Of a stretch of 64,000 nt of DNA, positions 11,386-24,300 are shown piece after piece. The stretch spans positions 2,480,001 through 2,544,000 of the forward strand of contig JALBUN010000001.1 in NCBI GenBank assembly GCA_025174535.1. The letters are read 5' to 3'. Both the position numbers and the translations under genes were made by a program. A model generated the notes under the pieces. That model did no database searches. It was not told the DNA's origin and saw nothing but the letters and a program-made list of their open reading frames with translations. Every line of letters begins with the position of its first letter. The stretch's first letter is position 1. This stretch comes from Cantharellus purpuraceus. Lineage: Eukaryota > Basidiomycota > Agaricomycetes > Cantharellales > Hydnaceae.

Positions 11386-14011
11386 TTCAGATTCTGACAC
11401 ATCAAGGAGACCCTCTAAGAAAGATAAAGAATGATGCTGATGATGATAAAAGGATAGTCACTGTCTTGAAGAGAAGTCCTGCACCAGTTGATCCACATTC
11501 CAGCTATGTTGGTAAATCTCTTTTATTTTTTGTCAAATATTGATATGCCTGACTCAACTATTGTTGCGGAAGACACACATCAAATGTATGAAGGCGATGG
11601 ACATGTCTGGGATGCAATGCTGTATGTAACTCTTTTTGTTTCTGTGAGCATATTATGCATTCAATTACAGCAATCAAACGGATAATGGAAATACAAATAG
11701 CAACAAGTCTAACTAGTCCTTTCCTACGCAGGGGTATGCTGACATATTGTATGTCTCTGCAGGTTCTATGTCATTCAAGTTCTTAGGCAGACCAATGAGC
11801 CTGACATGTGCTTCCTGTTCACTCGGTGGGGCAGAATTGGTGAAAAGGGGGCAACGCAGACAAAAGTGAAAAATGCTCTTCCCTCCCGACGCTTCCTTAC
11901 CCCCTCTTGACTCGTAATTTTTTTAAGGACCTTGGTTCATCTGAAGCCGCTTACCAATTTAGAAAACGATTCAGGAGCAAGACAGGCACGTTATGGGAGC
12001 AGTGCCACGGAGTGACAGGAAAAAAAGGAATGGTTCATACTCAGTGCTTTTATGCTAGTGTCGCTAATTGTAACTGTATGTCCGTGAATCCAGGGAAGTA
12101 CACGTGGCTGGGTGCGTTAGGAGCGGATGTGCGACTTTGCTGAGGTTCACAAGGCCTCTCTAGAATGTGACTTTGAGGAGAAATCTGATGATGCTGAACT
12201 TGCTACGGGGTCGGGCACATCGAAGGCACGGGAATTGCCCCCGGAATCTACGTTATGCCCTGAAGTTCAGGTATTGTAGTCTCTTCTCTGGCGTAATAGT
12301 CCGCAGATATTTTTTCTTCTGACAACCATTCCAACGCCAGGAATTGTGTAAACTTATATCTTCAATAAGGCACACGGTTACTGTTCTTGACCGTCTAAAC
12401 TCAGTTCTAACATATAATCTACAGCCATTTAAGCACGTCTATCTTCGATGAATTATGACGCCAACAAACTTCCTCTTGGTATAGCACTGTTTTCTACATA
12501 CTCTGTCTCATTCAGACCATCTCTTTATCAGGAAAGCTCGCTAAAGCGACCATTTTGAGAGGCTTCGGCATTTTGAAGGTCCCGTTATATGACCTATGCA
12601 TCGGGTTGCTTCAGTTTCTTCAACATGCAATGCTCAGGAACTTGCGGAGGCTTTGGAAAACCAGACTGCTTATGCTCATACCGCCAGTGAAGATCTAAAT
12701 GCCATTTGCGCCAATTGGAGCAGTCATTACTACTCGTATGACCACCAGACACCGCTATGTTTTTCTGCTCTAGTTGAGCAGGAATTATTAGTATCATACC
12801 CCGAAGGGCGGCAACGTCCCCCTGTAATCAACAATATGGCAATGGGCGAGATGGTATGGGTTCTCGTTTAGAAGCTAGGCCTTGCTAATACATTTGTTCA
12901 CGCCTCAGGAAGTTGCGGGGCAGATCATCTCTGCTTCAATTCCTGCCGATGAAAACGGGAACGCGATAAACCCGCTTGATGCACAATTTAAGGCCCTCGT
13001 CCATGTCCCCAGTTGCAAGGACGAGTCAAGAGTTTACCGCGTTGGAAAACTATGTCAAGGAGACACATGGTCAGACCCACCAGCATTTTGCGACGAATAT
13101 TCTCAATGTCTTCAGAGTGGAACGGTTCGCTGATAATCAATTGTTATATCTGTGGTTTTCTGACCCAATGTATCTCCAACCTGAACCATAGCGGAGGAAG
13201 TCCAGGTATTCACCGAAGCAGGGTATGATAAACTGGCAGACGGTGAAAGATTTCTGCTTTAGCATGGATCGAGAACGACCAACTTGGCTGGAATCTTAAA
13301 GCAAGGATTGCGTATAGCACCTCCGGAAGCTCCTGTTTCGGGTTACACGTTCGGTAAAGGAATATACCTCGCAGATGTGGGTTCAAATCTACTCGCAAGA
13401 AGTTGGGTATTAAACTGACATGAACTTGCCTAGATGATGTCCAAATCTGCCAATTACGGTCACGCTTAGTATGCACCGGTCGAACCCATCCATTTCTGTT
13501 TGTTTTTGACGCAAGAGGACAGCTTGAGCGATAGTGTGGGATTGCTACTTTTCTGCGAAGCTGTTGTTAAACCCCTCTATGAACAAATAGTCCCCAATTT
13601 TACTGCCGATAAAGGTTGCCAGACCACTAAAGCCTTGTGGGTCATTTTGTTGTCCATGTCATGTAGTCACTCTTTGAAGTGTTTCTTCTATGCAAGGGCC
13701 ACAAAAGGCGTTGGAAGGACACAGCCTGTCGACTGGCAAGATGCAGGAAGTACTCTTGACAATCCCGATCTCGTCGGTGTGCATATGCCCAGGAGGGGGG
13801 CATGATGTCAGCACATCGGAGGGATACCTTCAGTATAATGAGGTTCGCGCTAATATTGTCATAGGTATGCTCGTCACTAACCTCTTGCAAAGTACATTGT
13901 CTACTCTGTGACTCAGATTCGTCTTCGTAAGCTCTAGTCTGTTCTTGTTCTGTTGCACTCTTATTGACGACTATAACACAAGGTTACCTCTTGATGGTGG
14001 AGATGAAATGA
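11386..14011 (+). pseudogene. Poly(ADP-ribose) polymerase (PARP) pseudogene, N-terminus missing
   Basis: Fragments occur in PARP order. A linker reads VTVLKRSPAPVDP (11456). The WGR domain has FYVIQVLRQTNEPDM and FTRWGRIGEKGATQTK (11764-11870), then FRSKTGTLWEQCHG and GKYTWL. The regulatory domain has ELCKL, LSSMNYDANKLPLG and KATILRGFGILK (12350-12580). The catalytic domain has [42 protein letters not shown] and TKGVGRTQPVDW, ending YLLMVEMK and TGA 14009-14011. Three breaks are visible: a frameshift at about 12990-13005 between DAQFKAL and MSPVARTSQEF; a TAG at 13260-13262 replacing the Trp just before the NAD-binding HGS motif; and a one-base shift in a G run near 13795. The BRCT-type N-terminus expected in fungal PARPs was not found. 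It cannot encode an active enzyme. Stop 13467 falls in a probable intron and is not counted. Confidence 0.85.
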
Positions 14012-14264
14012 TAGGGTTTCTACTTCGTTAGTGCTTGCTTTAAGAAACATGTAATGTTCGAAACAACCTTTCAATTCATCTGGGTATAACTATTGTTTCA
14101 CGTGCTCCAGCAACATATATTATCAGAAGCGTATGCTATATTATGGTCTCGGATATTATGTAAGGTTTGTGGAATGAGGAATACAGTGTGTATGAGACGG
14201 ATTGGAAACACGATGAGTGCAAAGAGAAACTAATGATAAATACTTGATAGTTTCAGACATGTTG

Positions 14265-16487
14265 TTAGTATTTGATCTTGGCAATGCGAAGTGGCAACTG
14301 GCTCGCTGTCCGGCCTTGGACGCGCGCTCGAATAACGAAGCTCTGGAAGGGTTCTATGGGCTTCTCGGGTATTAAGGACAGCGTGAATTGGCGCAAGAGG
14401 ACCGCAACCAATGCCTTTGAAGTTTTGCGCTTAGCGGCTAGTTCAAGCTTACCGAAAGAACGAGTTACGCACCTTCATCTCGACCATAGCGAACTGGTGA
14501 CCTGGACATTTACGGGGACCAAAGCTAGAACGTGGTTTCAGTAATCAGTGCAAACAAGATCATGGTGTGTGCGATCACCTGAACCCAAAGTGTCCTTTCT
14601 GACAGACCGAATGGCCTGCTTTCTTGTCATCCACCATTTCCAGCCACCGTTCTGGTCTGAATTCAGTGGCATCGGCTCCCCAGACCTCGGGGTCAGTGTG
14701 CAAGATGTTGACCGGAATATTAATGACAGTCCCGCGGGGGATCACCAATTCCATTGCCCCCGTTCCTGGCAGCGGCTTTGAGAGCGGAACGACGCTGTCT
14801 TTTGCAGACTAAATGCGTTCACAGAATGTGTTAGCCCAAAGGTTCTGTTGAGGATGAAAAGTATCAGACTCACGACATGAGTCAATTCAAGAATCGCCGG
14901 GTGGAGTCGAAGACACTCTTTCAGGACTGCACTAAGGTATGGGACCCTCTCGAGAAGATCGTCATAGCTTGGCTCTGCGGTACCAGCCTGAACTTCTTTG
15001 CGAACACGGTCTTGGATCTCTGGATGGCGTGCAAGTTCATACAAGACCCACTGGGAAAATAAGTCTCATAAATATCGGGGATTTAAGATTTAGATGAATA
15101 TCTACACACCGCAATCACGCAGCCGACTGGCTCATAGCCAGCTTGCACAAGTGTGCGTAACTGGGAAGGTATCTCGTCCGGGCTCATTCCATCAGCACCA
15201 GCTTCCTGGTCGGCTTTCACTGTTTGGTGACGCTAGTCAGCAACCGCAAGTCTTGAAGGCAGGAGACAAAAGACACACTCATCAAATCCATGAGGGTCTT
15301 CCCATCATCGCTGTCAGCAGCTTTAGCCTCATTCCACATCTTTGTGGCCACTTTTCCAAGCTCCTCGCGCGTGTTGTGGATGTATTTTCCTTTCTCTGAG
15401 GGAACTGCAGCGACATCAAACTATGTTAGGCAGGAGATAACGAGACACATACTCTTAAGAATGCTGGGAAAAGTAAAGAAGAAGGCCTTCATGACAAACG
15501 ACGAAAAGTTATGGGACGTGTTGGTAAGTGCCTCCAATGCTGCTGCTAGCGAATTGCTGTTTCCCGAAATAGAATTAAAATCATATGAGAATCCCGCCAA
15601 GCCTATGCTGTCAAGACTAGATGGCGAATGATAGTTAGTAGAAGGTCCAGCCACATTGAATTTAGGAGGCGTACCTGAAACGATTTGCCCACCACTGAAC
15701 GTCTTCCTCAATAGCCTCGTCTTGGGCAGCATCGATCCTAGCTGATAATGTGTCCGCCATCTGGATATCGGATAGACATGTCAAACAATGACACATTTTA
15801 TGCACGAGGAATGGCGAACCTTCGATCCTATTGTGTAGAATATGCTGAGCAAAGGTCGAATTGCTTGTTGACTGCATGTAGGGGTGAGTCTAAGGCTCTG
15901 GGAGATTGCAAAATACGACTGACTGGAGAGCGGGAGAGAACATCCTCCTCTGTCGCTGGTGTACCTCTTTCCCTATGTGCATACACGTGAGTATTGATAC
16001 AGTGGACAAACGTTTTCAGCTCTTACCCTCAGCTACCAAGAGACCTTCGCCTACGAGCAGGCGGAACCATTCACGGACACCCTGAGGCTTGGGAAAGTCA
16101 TACACACCATCTCCCAAGATGTGTGTAGCTGCACGGTAGTCCGAGATAGCCAACATGTTTCTCTGTGGAAAAAAGCACGTCATTGAGTATTAACGAAGCG
16201 TTGCGACATGGACTACTACTTACACCTAAAGCACCCTTGTATTTGACTACGTCTCCATACTGTTGTCTCCATTTGACGTAGAGAGCACCAGGTGCACTTT
16301 CATACACTTGCCACTCACAGCCCCATAACCATGACGGAGCTTTTGGTCCAGGGACATGTCTCAGCAGATACGAGACGTGGAACTGATTCCACACAACGCG
16401 CGCCACGGAGACAAGAATCCATCCGATGCAGACATCGAGCAAAACACGTAGAAATGGAGGATAGGGGTTGAGGAAGAGTGAAAACAT
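14265..16487 (-). CDS. Cytochrome P450 monooxygenase, membrane-anchored, about 11 exons
   Basis: ATG 16485-16487 opens a hydrophobic anchor (FLRVLLDVCIGWILVSVARV) and the proline hinge RHVPGPKAPSW. Exons joined in frame give RNMLAISDYRAATHILGDG, RRMFSPALHQQAIRPLLSIF, the I-helix LVQAGYEPVGCVIAW, the K-helix ExxR as ECLRLHP, the PERF-like FRPERW, and the heme loop FSFGPRKCPGHQFAMVEMK. The protein ends LPLRIAKIKY, TAA 14265-14267. All core motifs are present, so it looks functional. The I-helix has E-P where most family members have E/D-T, which may alter proton delivery. It belongs among Agaricomycete P450s; substrate unknown. A ~61 bp sequence is duplicated in its upstream region (16760-16889). 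The neighbouring PARP relic is unrelated. Confidence 0.9.
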
Positions 16488-16759
16488 GTGAGTAGTGGGT
16501 GAGGGTGACTGGAGAAATGACTCGATCTGTGATGGCTAGTATATATAGGAGCTTTGCGACACTGGTGGATTTGATGCATACAGACGCTACAAGGATAGAC
16601 CGAATGCCGTGCAACACAGCAAGTCAACAGCCAGGATTGCTGGCAAAAAAAAGCATGAGCTACAAATGGTCGGAGAAGCCATTGCCGCCGACAGGCATAG
16701 GACCAACCGGATGGACATCATTAGTAGGCTTCGGTGAAGCCTTGAAATCTTCCATTGGG

Positions 16760-16889
16760 CAGCACCAATTGAATCATCCAGGGTGTATGACCGACGTTAT
16801 TTAAGCGAATGAGGCTGTATACCATCACAGCACCAACAGAATCATCAAGGGCGAATGATCGACGTTGTTTAAGCGAATGAGGCTGTATC
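16760..16889. repeat. Imperfect direct repeat of ~61 bp, two copies
   Basis: Units at about 16760-16821 and 16828-16889 share CAGCACCAA, GAATCATC, CGACGTT and TTAAGCGAATGAGGCTGTAT. They lie about 270-400 bp upstream of the P450 start and may be promoter material or a local duplication. From 16890 to 17685 I see no gene. Confidence 0.7.
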
Positions 16890-17688
16890 AGCACTGCCAG
16901 AAAATATGCATGAGTCGTCCGCGGCCAGCTGTCAAACGAGTCAACGGATTTCCTAGACATCTCCCCTTGTGGTTTGGCACCTCGTAGCAGTGTTTTGAAA
17001 ACAAAAGATTTCACAAAAGAGCATACTTTATGGTGATGGTTGAAACGTTGATGTCTGAGTCAATGTACGTATATCATTAGTTGGATGCAGTCCTGTGCGC
17101 ACTCATTTGGCTTGGACATGAGGTGAGCCTGAGGACAGCATCGGTTTCCGAGGGCACAAGAAATTGAATTGGCTTGCTACTTCGAGTGTTATGAACTCGG
17201 TATTCGTACTACAATTTTGATATACGGGCAACAGCAATTCTAAAGAAAGACTGCAGGTGGAGTCCTACATATGGTGGTGGGCAATCCCCCCCAACGGCTA
17301 GTTTTGATGGTGAATCTCAATGTATGCAAGTATATACCTGCGCCTCGTCCTAATTTCACTTCTTCAAGCTCATTTCGAGCGCTGAACATCCTTAACGGAA
17401 GGTGATGTACGGTTTTATGATAAAATATGTGCTACATGACTCAAGTTGGACCTACTTTGGACAAAGTCTGCGACCCTCGTGGTGCACTGCAGAGGCATTA
17501 CTCCATATCGGTATCAGTATCATGGCCCTGCTTTGGCCCGCTAGCTGCATTCAATAGCCTCGTCGGCGTCCACCGCTTCAACGTCGCGTCGCGTTATAGT
17601 AAAGTATATATTCAAAAGGTGTGCAAAAACACGTAACGCGTTACTTTAGATGATGGCATTAAATGGTATGGACGCGAAGAGGGACTAG

Positions 17689-17975
17689 ATGTATGACTTC
17701 AGTTGTGCGGGGAGCAATCAACTGTAAATTCAGTAGCTACCACAGAGCTCGCGGTTAATGTAGTTACACATGTGAGAATGAAATGGGACGTACACTTCAG
17801 TTGTGCGGGGAGCAATCAACTGAAGTGTCCGATAGAACAATATGGAATTTATATACCACCAAGTCAGGTGGGCAAGGATCGCCGTACTTGACTGCTATGC
17901 GTGTGTATTTGCGGCTGTTGAACTCTGTGGTACCGACACTATGCTTCCGTGTTCGTCGGCCTCGATACTCCAACA
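17689..17975 (+). repeat. Family B small LTR: one truncated and one nearly full copy
   Basis: A first copy starts TGTATGACTTCAG at 17689 and stops after its hairpin at about 17735. A second runs from about 17785 to 17975. The second has a hairpin ACACTTCAGTTG...CAACTGAAGTGT (12 bp stem, 13-base loop), a TATA-like TTATATACC, and ends ACTCCAACA. TG...CA ends, TATA and a length near 200-290 bp suggest a solo LTR. Related sequence lies at 11033-11195 and 50509-50693. Confidence 0.7.
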
Positions 17976-18683
17976 GGCATTACACAAGCATGCTTGATTC
18001 TGGTGTCCTCTTGTTTCAAATAGATATGTCAAGATTTTCAGCAGAGGTGATGAGTGTGGTTTCTGTGCATGGCTACGCGTCGCACGCGTCGAGATATATT
18101 ACGTAATATGTGTTTATGGGTCAATTTGGAGTTACACTTTTCCCAGTGTCACACACTAGGAGGTTGATTGTGATTTTGTTTGCAATAGGGCACTATATGG
18201 AGCCAGCTTAAGCTGAAAACCCAGCTTTTTAGTGCTCCACCATAGTCTCAGCTTAACCCGACGTTAGTCCAAAGTGGGGCAAATGTACAGAGAAAGTTTC
18301 CAAATTTCGATCTCATCTATTCATGAGCAGTGCTGAAATAGAGACGATTTTAACTTTTGTTCTGAACAATACATATAGAATGCTACTAGAAACTTTTTTC
18401 TCCATACAAATTTGCTCCCAAAGAGAGAGTTCTTGCTGCCTTATTTCTCGCCAAATAACCTCCGACGTCGGCGTTTAAATTTGGCAGAGATTGCCACCAA
18501 AGTATACGGTATACAAGGACAAGCCTTTGCCGACGGGGGTCATAGTGTGGCCCTTTGTGTGTCCACATACGTAAGTGACCTTGCCAGTTTTCTTCGTAAC
18601 GACCTCAACCAGATCCACTAGATCGCACCATCGCGACTACATATTCATTCATTCGTATCCCACTACTCGTGGGAAGACAGATA
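17976..18683. other. Intergenic, no gene seen
   Basis: AT-rich sequence between the family B LTR and the SLC33 gene. Short open frames lack conserved motifs or splice continuity. The final ~100 bp should hold the promoter and leader of the transporter. Confidence 0.5.
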
Positions 18684-21113
18684 ATGTCAGAACGTCACCC
18701 TGCATCATCGCCTCGTAAACGCACAAAGTCCCCTCGCACAAACATCACCGACAACAAACATTATTCAGAAGACACCATTATGTTGGAGGCGCATGCCTCC
18801 CAACCCGCCTTCTCAAATGCTCACGTACCCCTCACGCCCCGCACTTCTAAGAGCGTAAGGTCACCAGGTGCGCACGGCGATGAGACTGAGATGAGGTTGT
18901 TGAGTGAGGTTGATGGTCGTGCTCGCATGGATATGGATATGGACGTGGATATGGGCGAGGTCGACACTGAGAAAGTGGTAAAGAAGCTTATCTCTACAAA
19001 AGACAAACAAGGGATGGTGTTGTTATCTGTACTGTGTAAGCGGTGGCACGTATCTGGCACTTCAGTGTAACTTATGTCATATCATACTGGTAGATCTTAT
19101 TCAGGGAGTTCCAGTGCGTAGTATCGTCGGATTTCAGCTGATGCTTATCTCACCTATTCATCAATTAGATTGGGCTTGCTCTTGGTGCGCCAGTCGACAT
19201 GTGTATACTTATGTTATCTCATTTTTCCATTTGTGTAGGCTCCATTCCATTCATTCTTCGTTCACATCTATCATATTCGCAAATTGGCATCTTCGCACTC
19301 TCTGGCTATCCATACTCGCTCAAACTAGTCTGGTCCCCTATAGTAGACTCCATTTTCTTCCGCAGAATCGGCCGTCGAAAGTCATGGATCGTACCTATGC
19401 AGCTCATTATAGGGTCACTGATGTTGTGGATAGCCCAAAATTCCGAGGAATTAATGAACTCTGTAAGCGTGGAATGATGGCGGCGAGAACGTGACCTAAT
19501 TCGGCAATGTTCTACTGCGTATTAGCCAGAATTGCATTTATCTCGTCTGACAACAGTGTTTACCATGTTGGTCTTTTTCGCCGCAACCCAGGGTATGTTG
19601 TCCGCCTACTGTCGAATCCGATGATGCTAAAGTCCCGTGACAGATATTGCAGTAGACGGTAAGTCCAGAGTCGGTCGGGTCAGCTACTCCATCTGATCTA
19701 GATAGGTTGGGCACTCACACTCCTTTCTCCCGAAAATCTATCCTATGCCTCGACTTGTCAGACATTTGGTCTCAACACAGGCTTCTTCGCCTCATTCACC
19801 GTCTTCCTTGCACTCAATAGTGAAGAATTTGCGTAAGTTGTTGTCGTTGCCTGTGTAAATATTTCATTGAAAGGTGTCGTAGACAGAAATGGGGTATACC
19901 AAGACTCACGTTGAGTACTTACCTGACATTTTGGGCCGCCATTTGCTATTTAGTCACATTGTGGCTTCTCTTCTTCAAGACCGAGGCAGGTGTTTGTTTA
20001 CAGCTTTTCAAATGGCATGATTGACCATTCATAATTAGGATCCGCCGTCGGAGGAAGATGACGAAATGAGCCTTAAAAGGGTTTATGGCATTCTGTGGTC
20101 TGTCTGCAAACTTAAACGTATGCACTGCCAGGGTTTGGGACGATACGACTACTCATCTTCGTCATGTAGATGTCCAGTCGCTATGCCTCATGCATTTTGT
20201 CTGCAAAATTGGGTTCCAGGCGAATGAGGCCGTGACTTCACTCAAGATGGTGGAGAAAGGTCTGAAGATGGAAGACATGGCACTCTCGGTTCTCATCGAC
20301 TTCCCGTTCCAATTGTTAAGCGGGTACCTCGCAGGCAGATGGGCACGAGGCGATAAACCGCTCGAGCCTTGGATCCGTGCTTTCTGGGCGCGTCTAGGCT
20401 TCGCTGTCGTAGCCATGATCATGATTGCTTTATTTCCACCGCCTCCAATTTCTATGAGTTTCTTCGTCCTCATCGTGTTAGTGACGATTATTTCGGGTTT
20501 CTCTTCGTGAGCGTCCCCAGCTGCTGCATTAATACCTTATGCTCATCACTGGCACAGGACAATTCAGTTTGTTGGGGTATCAGCGTTCCACACCAGGATA
20601 TCTGATCCTGTTATTGGTGGTACCTATATGACGGTGCGTCCTGATACACATATTGCCCCTGATGTTCATATATACATTTGACAGCTCTTGAATACCGCTA
20701 CTAACTTGGGAGGGACTTGGCCTAAATACTTCGTCTTGCGAGGGGTAGATATATTTACTGTGGCAACGTGCAGAGTCAAGGACGGTGCCGATTTAATTCT
20801 TCAGGGTGAGCTGGGATCCCGATCGCCGTTTGATGTCTATGAACGTTCCCTTGGCAGCCTCAGAGTGCGTCTCAGAGCCTGGCAAAAAGGCATGTGAAGA
20901 GATTGGCGGCGATTGCATCACTGAGAGAGATGGCTATTACTATGTGTCCTCAATATGTGTGGCTATCGGTGTGGTGTCTCTCGTAATGTACATTATTCCA
21001 ACAGCACGGAGGCTGCAATGTACGTGGTCAATGTTGCTTGTCATTATTACTGAGGTAACGTTATGTCCGTAGCGCTACACGCCAGCAAATGGAAAGTGAA
21101 TCTGAATTGGTAG
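18684..21113 (+). CDS. Acetyl-CoA transporter, SLC33A1/AT-1 family (major facilitator)
   Basis: ATG 18684 gives MSERHPASSPRKRTKSPR, a long polar cytosolic tail with MDMDMDVDMGEVD. The membrane part follows: STKDKQGMVLLSVLYLIQGV, IGLALGSIPFILRSHLSYSQ, GIFALSGYPYSLKLVWSPIV, RKSWIVPMQLIIGSLMLWIA, then AATQDIAVDGWALTLL, LVTLWLLFFKTEDPPSEEDD, EAVTSLKMVEKG, TATNLGGTWPKYFVLRGVD, a cysteine-bearing loop ECVSEPGKKACEEIGGDC and the last helix. It ends ASKWKVNLNW, TAG 21111-21113. The QGVPxGLxxGSIPFLL and TATNLGGTWP motifs are characteristic of SLC33 proteins, which move acetyl-CoA into the ER lumen for acetylation of secretory-pathway proteins. About 540 residues and many introns, including a 16-nt exon at 19169-19184. 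No disabling change was found. Confidence 0.88.
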
Positions 21114-21328
21114 GCCGGAAGACAGTAGAATATTTATTGTTGAGCGGTACTAGTAATGTAATGGGAATGTCGCGTTGTCAATTAGGAGATGTACTCTGGG
21201 CGTGGGCGCCCATGGTCCTGAAGAGCTTGCTTCGCGCAATTCTTACAGTACTTGGATTAACCGACAGTCCTTGCCAACGCACTCAATTCATACATTCAAT
21301 TTATCAATCTCTGCATACTAAGCACAAA

Positions 21329-24300
21329 ATGTCCTCCACTTCGTTGCAATTTGGACCAGAGTGGATGCGGAATAAGCAGCAGACTTCCGCTTCTACAACA
21401 CGTCCTGCGTCACTACTGTCTCCCACATTGACCAGCACTTCCCCTCCTGCCCCTGGCGCGTCTTCGTATTCATCGCTTTTGACTCCAGTACCCCCTGCGC
21501 CTCTAGAGAAGCAGGATTCTGTCAACCCATTCTTGTATTCCAAAGAAGAACTATTACAAGTATGGAAAGATGGTGGTGGACGTGGTGGGCTAGGGTTAGA
21601 GGTTGAGCTATGGGAAGGTGTCGTCAGAGAGATAGGGGGAGAGCCTATAGGTCTCAAAGAGATTTCCGAGGGCGAGAAAAAGGTTCGCAGTGCATCCGCC
21701 TTTCGTACCCCTCGCTACTTAGCATTGATTTGTACGCGTCTTTTCTTTATGACGCGACAAATCTGCGTGTATAGATCTTCTCTGGCCCTCTCAATTCGGA
21801 CCTGCGTCGTCGCCAGTCGCATGACTATTTACCAAATCTGAGTCTTTCCACGGATCGTCCGAAGCATTCACATCCAAGTTCTAGCACTCATAGTCCATTA
21901 AGTCAGCAGCGATTCGGGAACCTGTTAGCTAGAAAGAGAAAAGATGATGGCAATGGTAAGATTCGTTACATCGTATCTGCGTCGTCTGTCTGAAGCACCC
22001 ATACCTGGCAATCTAGATGGCGGCCCCTCCCTCTCTATTCCTCGCAGGTCATCTATAACGTCAGCCGCCTCGTCGCTAGGAGGACCGTTATCACCAACCG
22101 CCAGTGCCATGCCCCCGCCTCGTAATAGACTGAGAAGTGGGTCGCATGGGCATGACCCTCTCGGGAGTGATGGTAGTTGGCGGAAGAGAGATACAGATTC
22201 TTCAAGAGGAGGTGGTATCTTAGGCGACGGCCATTCCTTAGAGGAGCGGGACGAAGAAGCAGTGGCTGACGGCGACACTTCAGCCTTCAATCCTAACGGT
22301 TCATTTAGCGATGCAGACGTGTCGCGGTCTAATAGGTCTATGGCGCCTTCTCCTCCGTCTTTCCGGGATGATTCTGGAGGGCGTTCAGGACCTGCAGATG
22401 GTTTAACCACAACTCTGAGTAGTTTAGCGTTGCATGATGACGGAAAGAAATCCTTGAACGCCTCTGAAGTGGGTAACATTATCGCTGATACACACAGCTC
22501 CCCTGTTGTCAAAGGCGGCATTTCAGCAGCGCGACCCCCAGGCCTTGAGAATGATCCTTCCAATGTAAGCTGGTCCTACATGGACCCAAAGGGCAATATA
22601 CAGGGTCCGTTTCCGCCATTTGTACAAGCAATAGGAACGTACTGAGTCTCGATTACCTAGGTCCCTTTACTGCTACATTGATGCAAAAGTGGTATGATGA
22701 AGGTTATTTCACCTCAGATCTTCTCATGAAGCGGACCCATCTGGACACCGACTGGACTCCTGTGGGGGAACTTAGTGTTCGGGCAGGCAATGAAAAACTG
22801 TTCTTCAGCTCATTTTCAGACTCTGGTCCTCCTGGCCTTGCTCGTCCTTCTATCCCGCCGATAGACGGTCAAACTTTCGATAGAACCGGCCAACCATTAG
22901 GTCAGGCTTCTCTTCAACATGCGCACCATTCACCTGAGTCATATTCCAACGGTTCCTCCTTGAACCACTTCCGACATCCAGTGGCGAATCGAACGACAAC
23001 GATTGAGTCTTTCTTGACCTCATCTTCCAACCAATCCCATTCACCGGCATCTTCCTTCGGAGCAGCTGGCCTTGCTCCAATGCCTACTGCTTCTCCAGAC
23101 CTCCCGTTTGGTGTTCCCGGCGGTCGAGCTTCTTTTGGCAACACTGTCACTGAGCCTACTTTTAGCGGACGCGGTGGTGCATTTGAGCAGCAGTCACCTT
23201 CCATAGCAGCGCGGTCAGGGAACATTGGATATGGGGCAGCCCCTGAATCTCTCTACGGGCCTCGATTGGCGTCTTTAGGTCAACGAGGCTCTATGTTTGA
23301 AGCTCAAGGCTTTAACACTCTAACTAATCCGGTAGCGCATGTGTCTCCATGGAGTGCTGGAGGCAGTGGCAATGTCCCCAGAAACCACGATCCTGATGGC
23401 CCAGGGAGTATGGCTATACATCTGGGCTCCTTGGGCAACGGAGGGTTTACAAACACGCCAGTAACCAACGCTCCCCCTTTTAGCGAGTTAGGTGGACATG
23501 ATTCGAACCAGTTTGGATCCGATGCATATAACATCTCCAATGTTGGCTTCTCGCAGCCTGGTCGAGGAGATTTGTCTGCGGAACCTCTGTCTTCAAGTTT
23601 TGGTCCCATTGGCGTTGCGGGGCTTCGAGATCAAAGTCTGAGGTCACTGCAAGAGTTAGAGAGCGCCTCTATCAGCACTCACCATGGCATAGATGATCGA
23701 TCCTTGACTTCGCCGGGATTCGGAAACGGCTTTGGTTCAAATGCAACCTCGACTGTACCTGGGCAAGGGGCTATGTTTGGAGTGCATGGTGGTCAGCAAT
23801 CCCATCCACAGCAATTGGTCTCACAGCACCTCCAGCAGGCTCCACAAACTTTAGCTCCCATCTCCACATTCAATCAGTTCCCACCAGGACAAGCACAAGC
23901 ACCCGCTAGTCCGGGTAATCTGATTCAGTCTTCGCAGCTTCAACATCAGCAGCATGTGATCGTCCCCACAACTCAGCCACTGTGGGGCCTCCCACAACCT
24001 CCTCCTCAGAGCCATCCTTCCCCTTTGGACAGTCCGCATCCGTTGTCGACTAATGCTATGCAGGCACCGGTTCCTGCTAGCGACATCAGTCCGTACAATA
24101 ACCAGCAAGGACAGTCGGAGCCTTCTGACTGGTATAAGGTAGAACATGCTGAAGACTCGAGGGATATATCTGGGGCTCAGCCATTACCGGCGACGACGCA
24201 AGGCACTGAGGCATTTCAGACACAGCCGAAAGCTTGGAACACTCCTCAACCCACATCAGCATCTATTGTCCATGGTGCTGAACAAGCCCCTGATAGTAAC

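Noticed and set aside
13467..13469. TAG in the PARP catalytic region as a further disabling stop
   Set aside because: It lies in a likely intron beginning at GTCACG and ending GCAAG that restores VGLLLFCE in frame.
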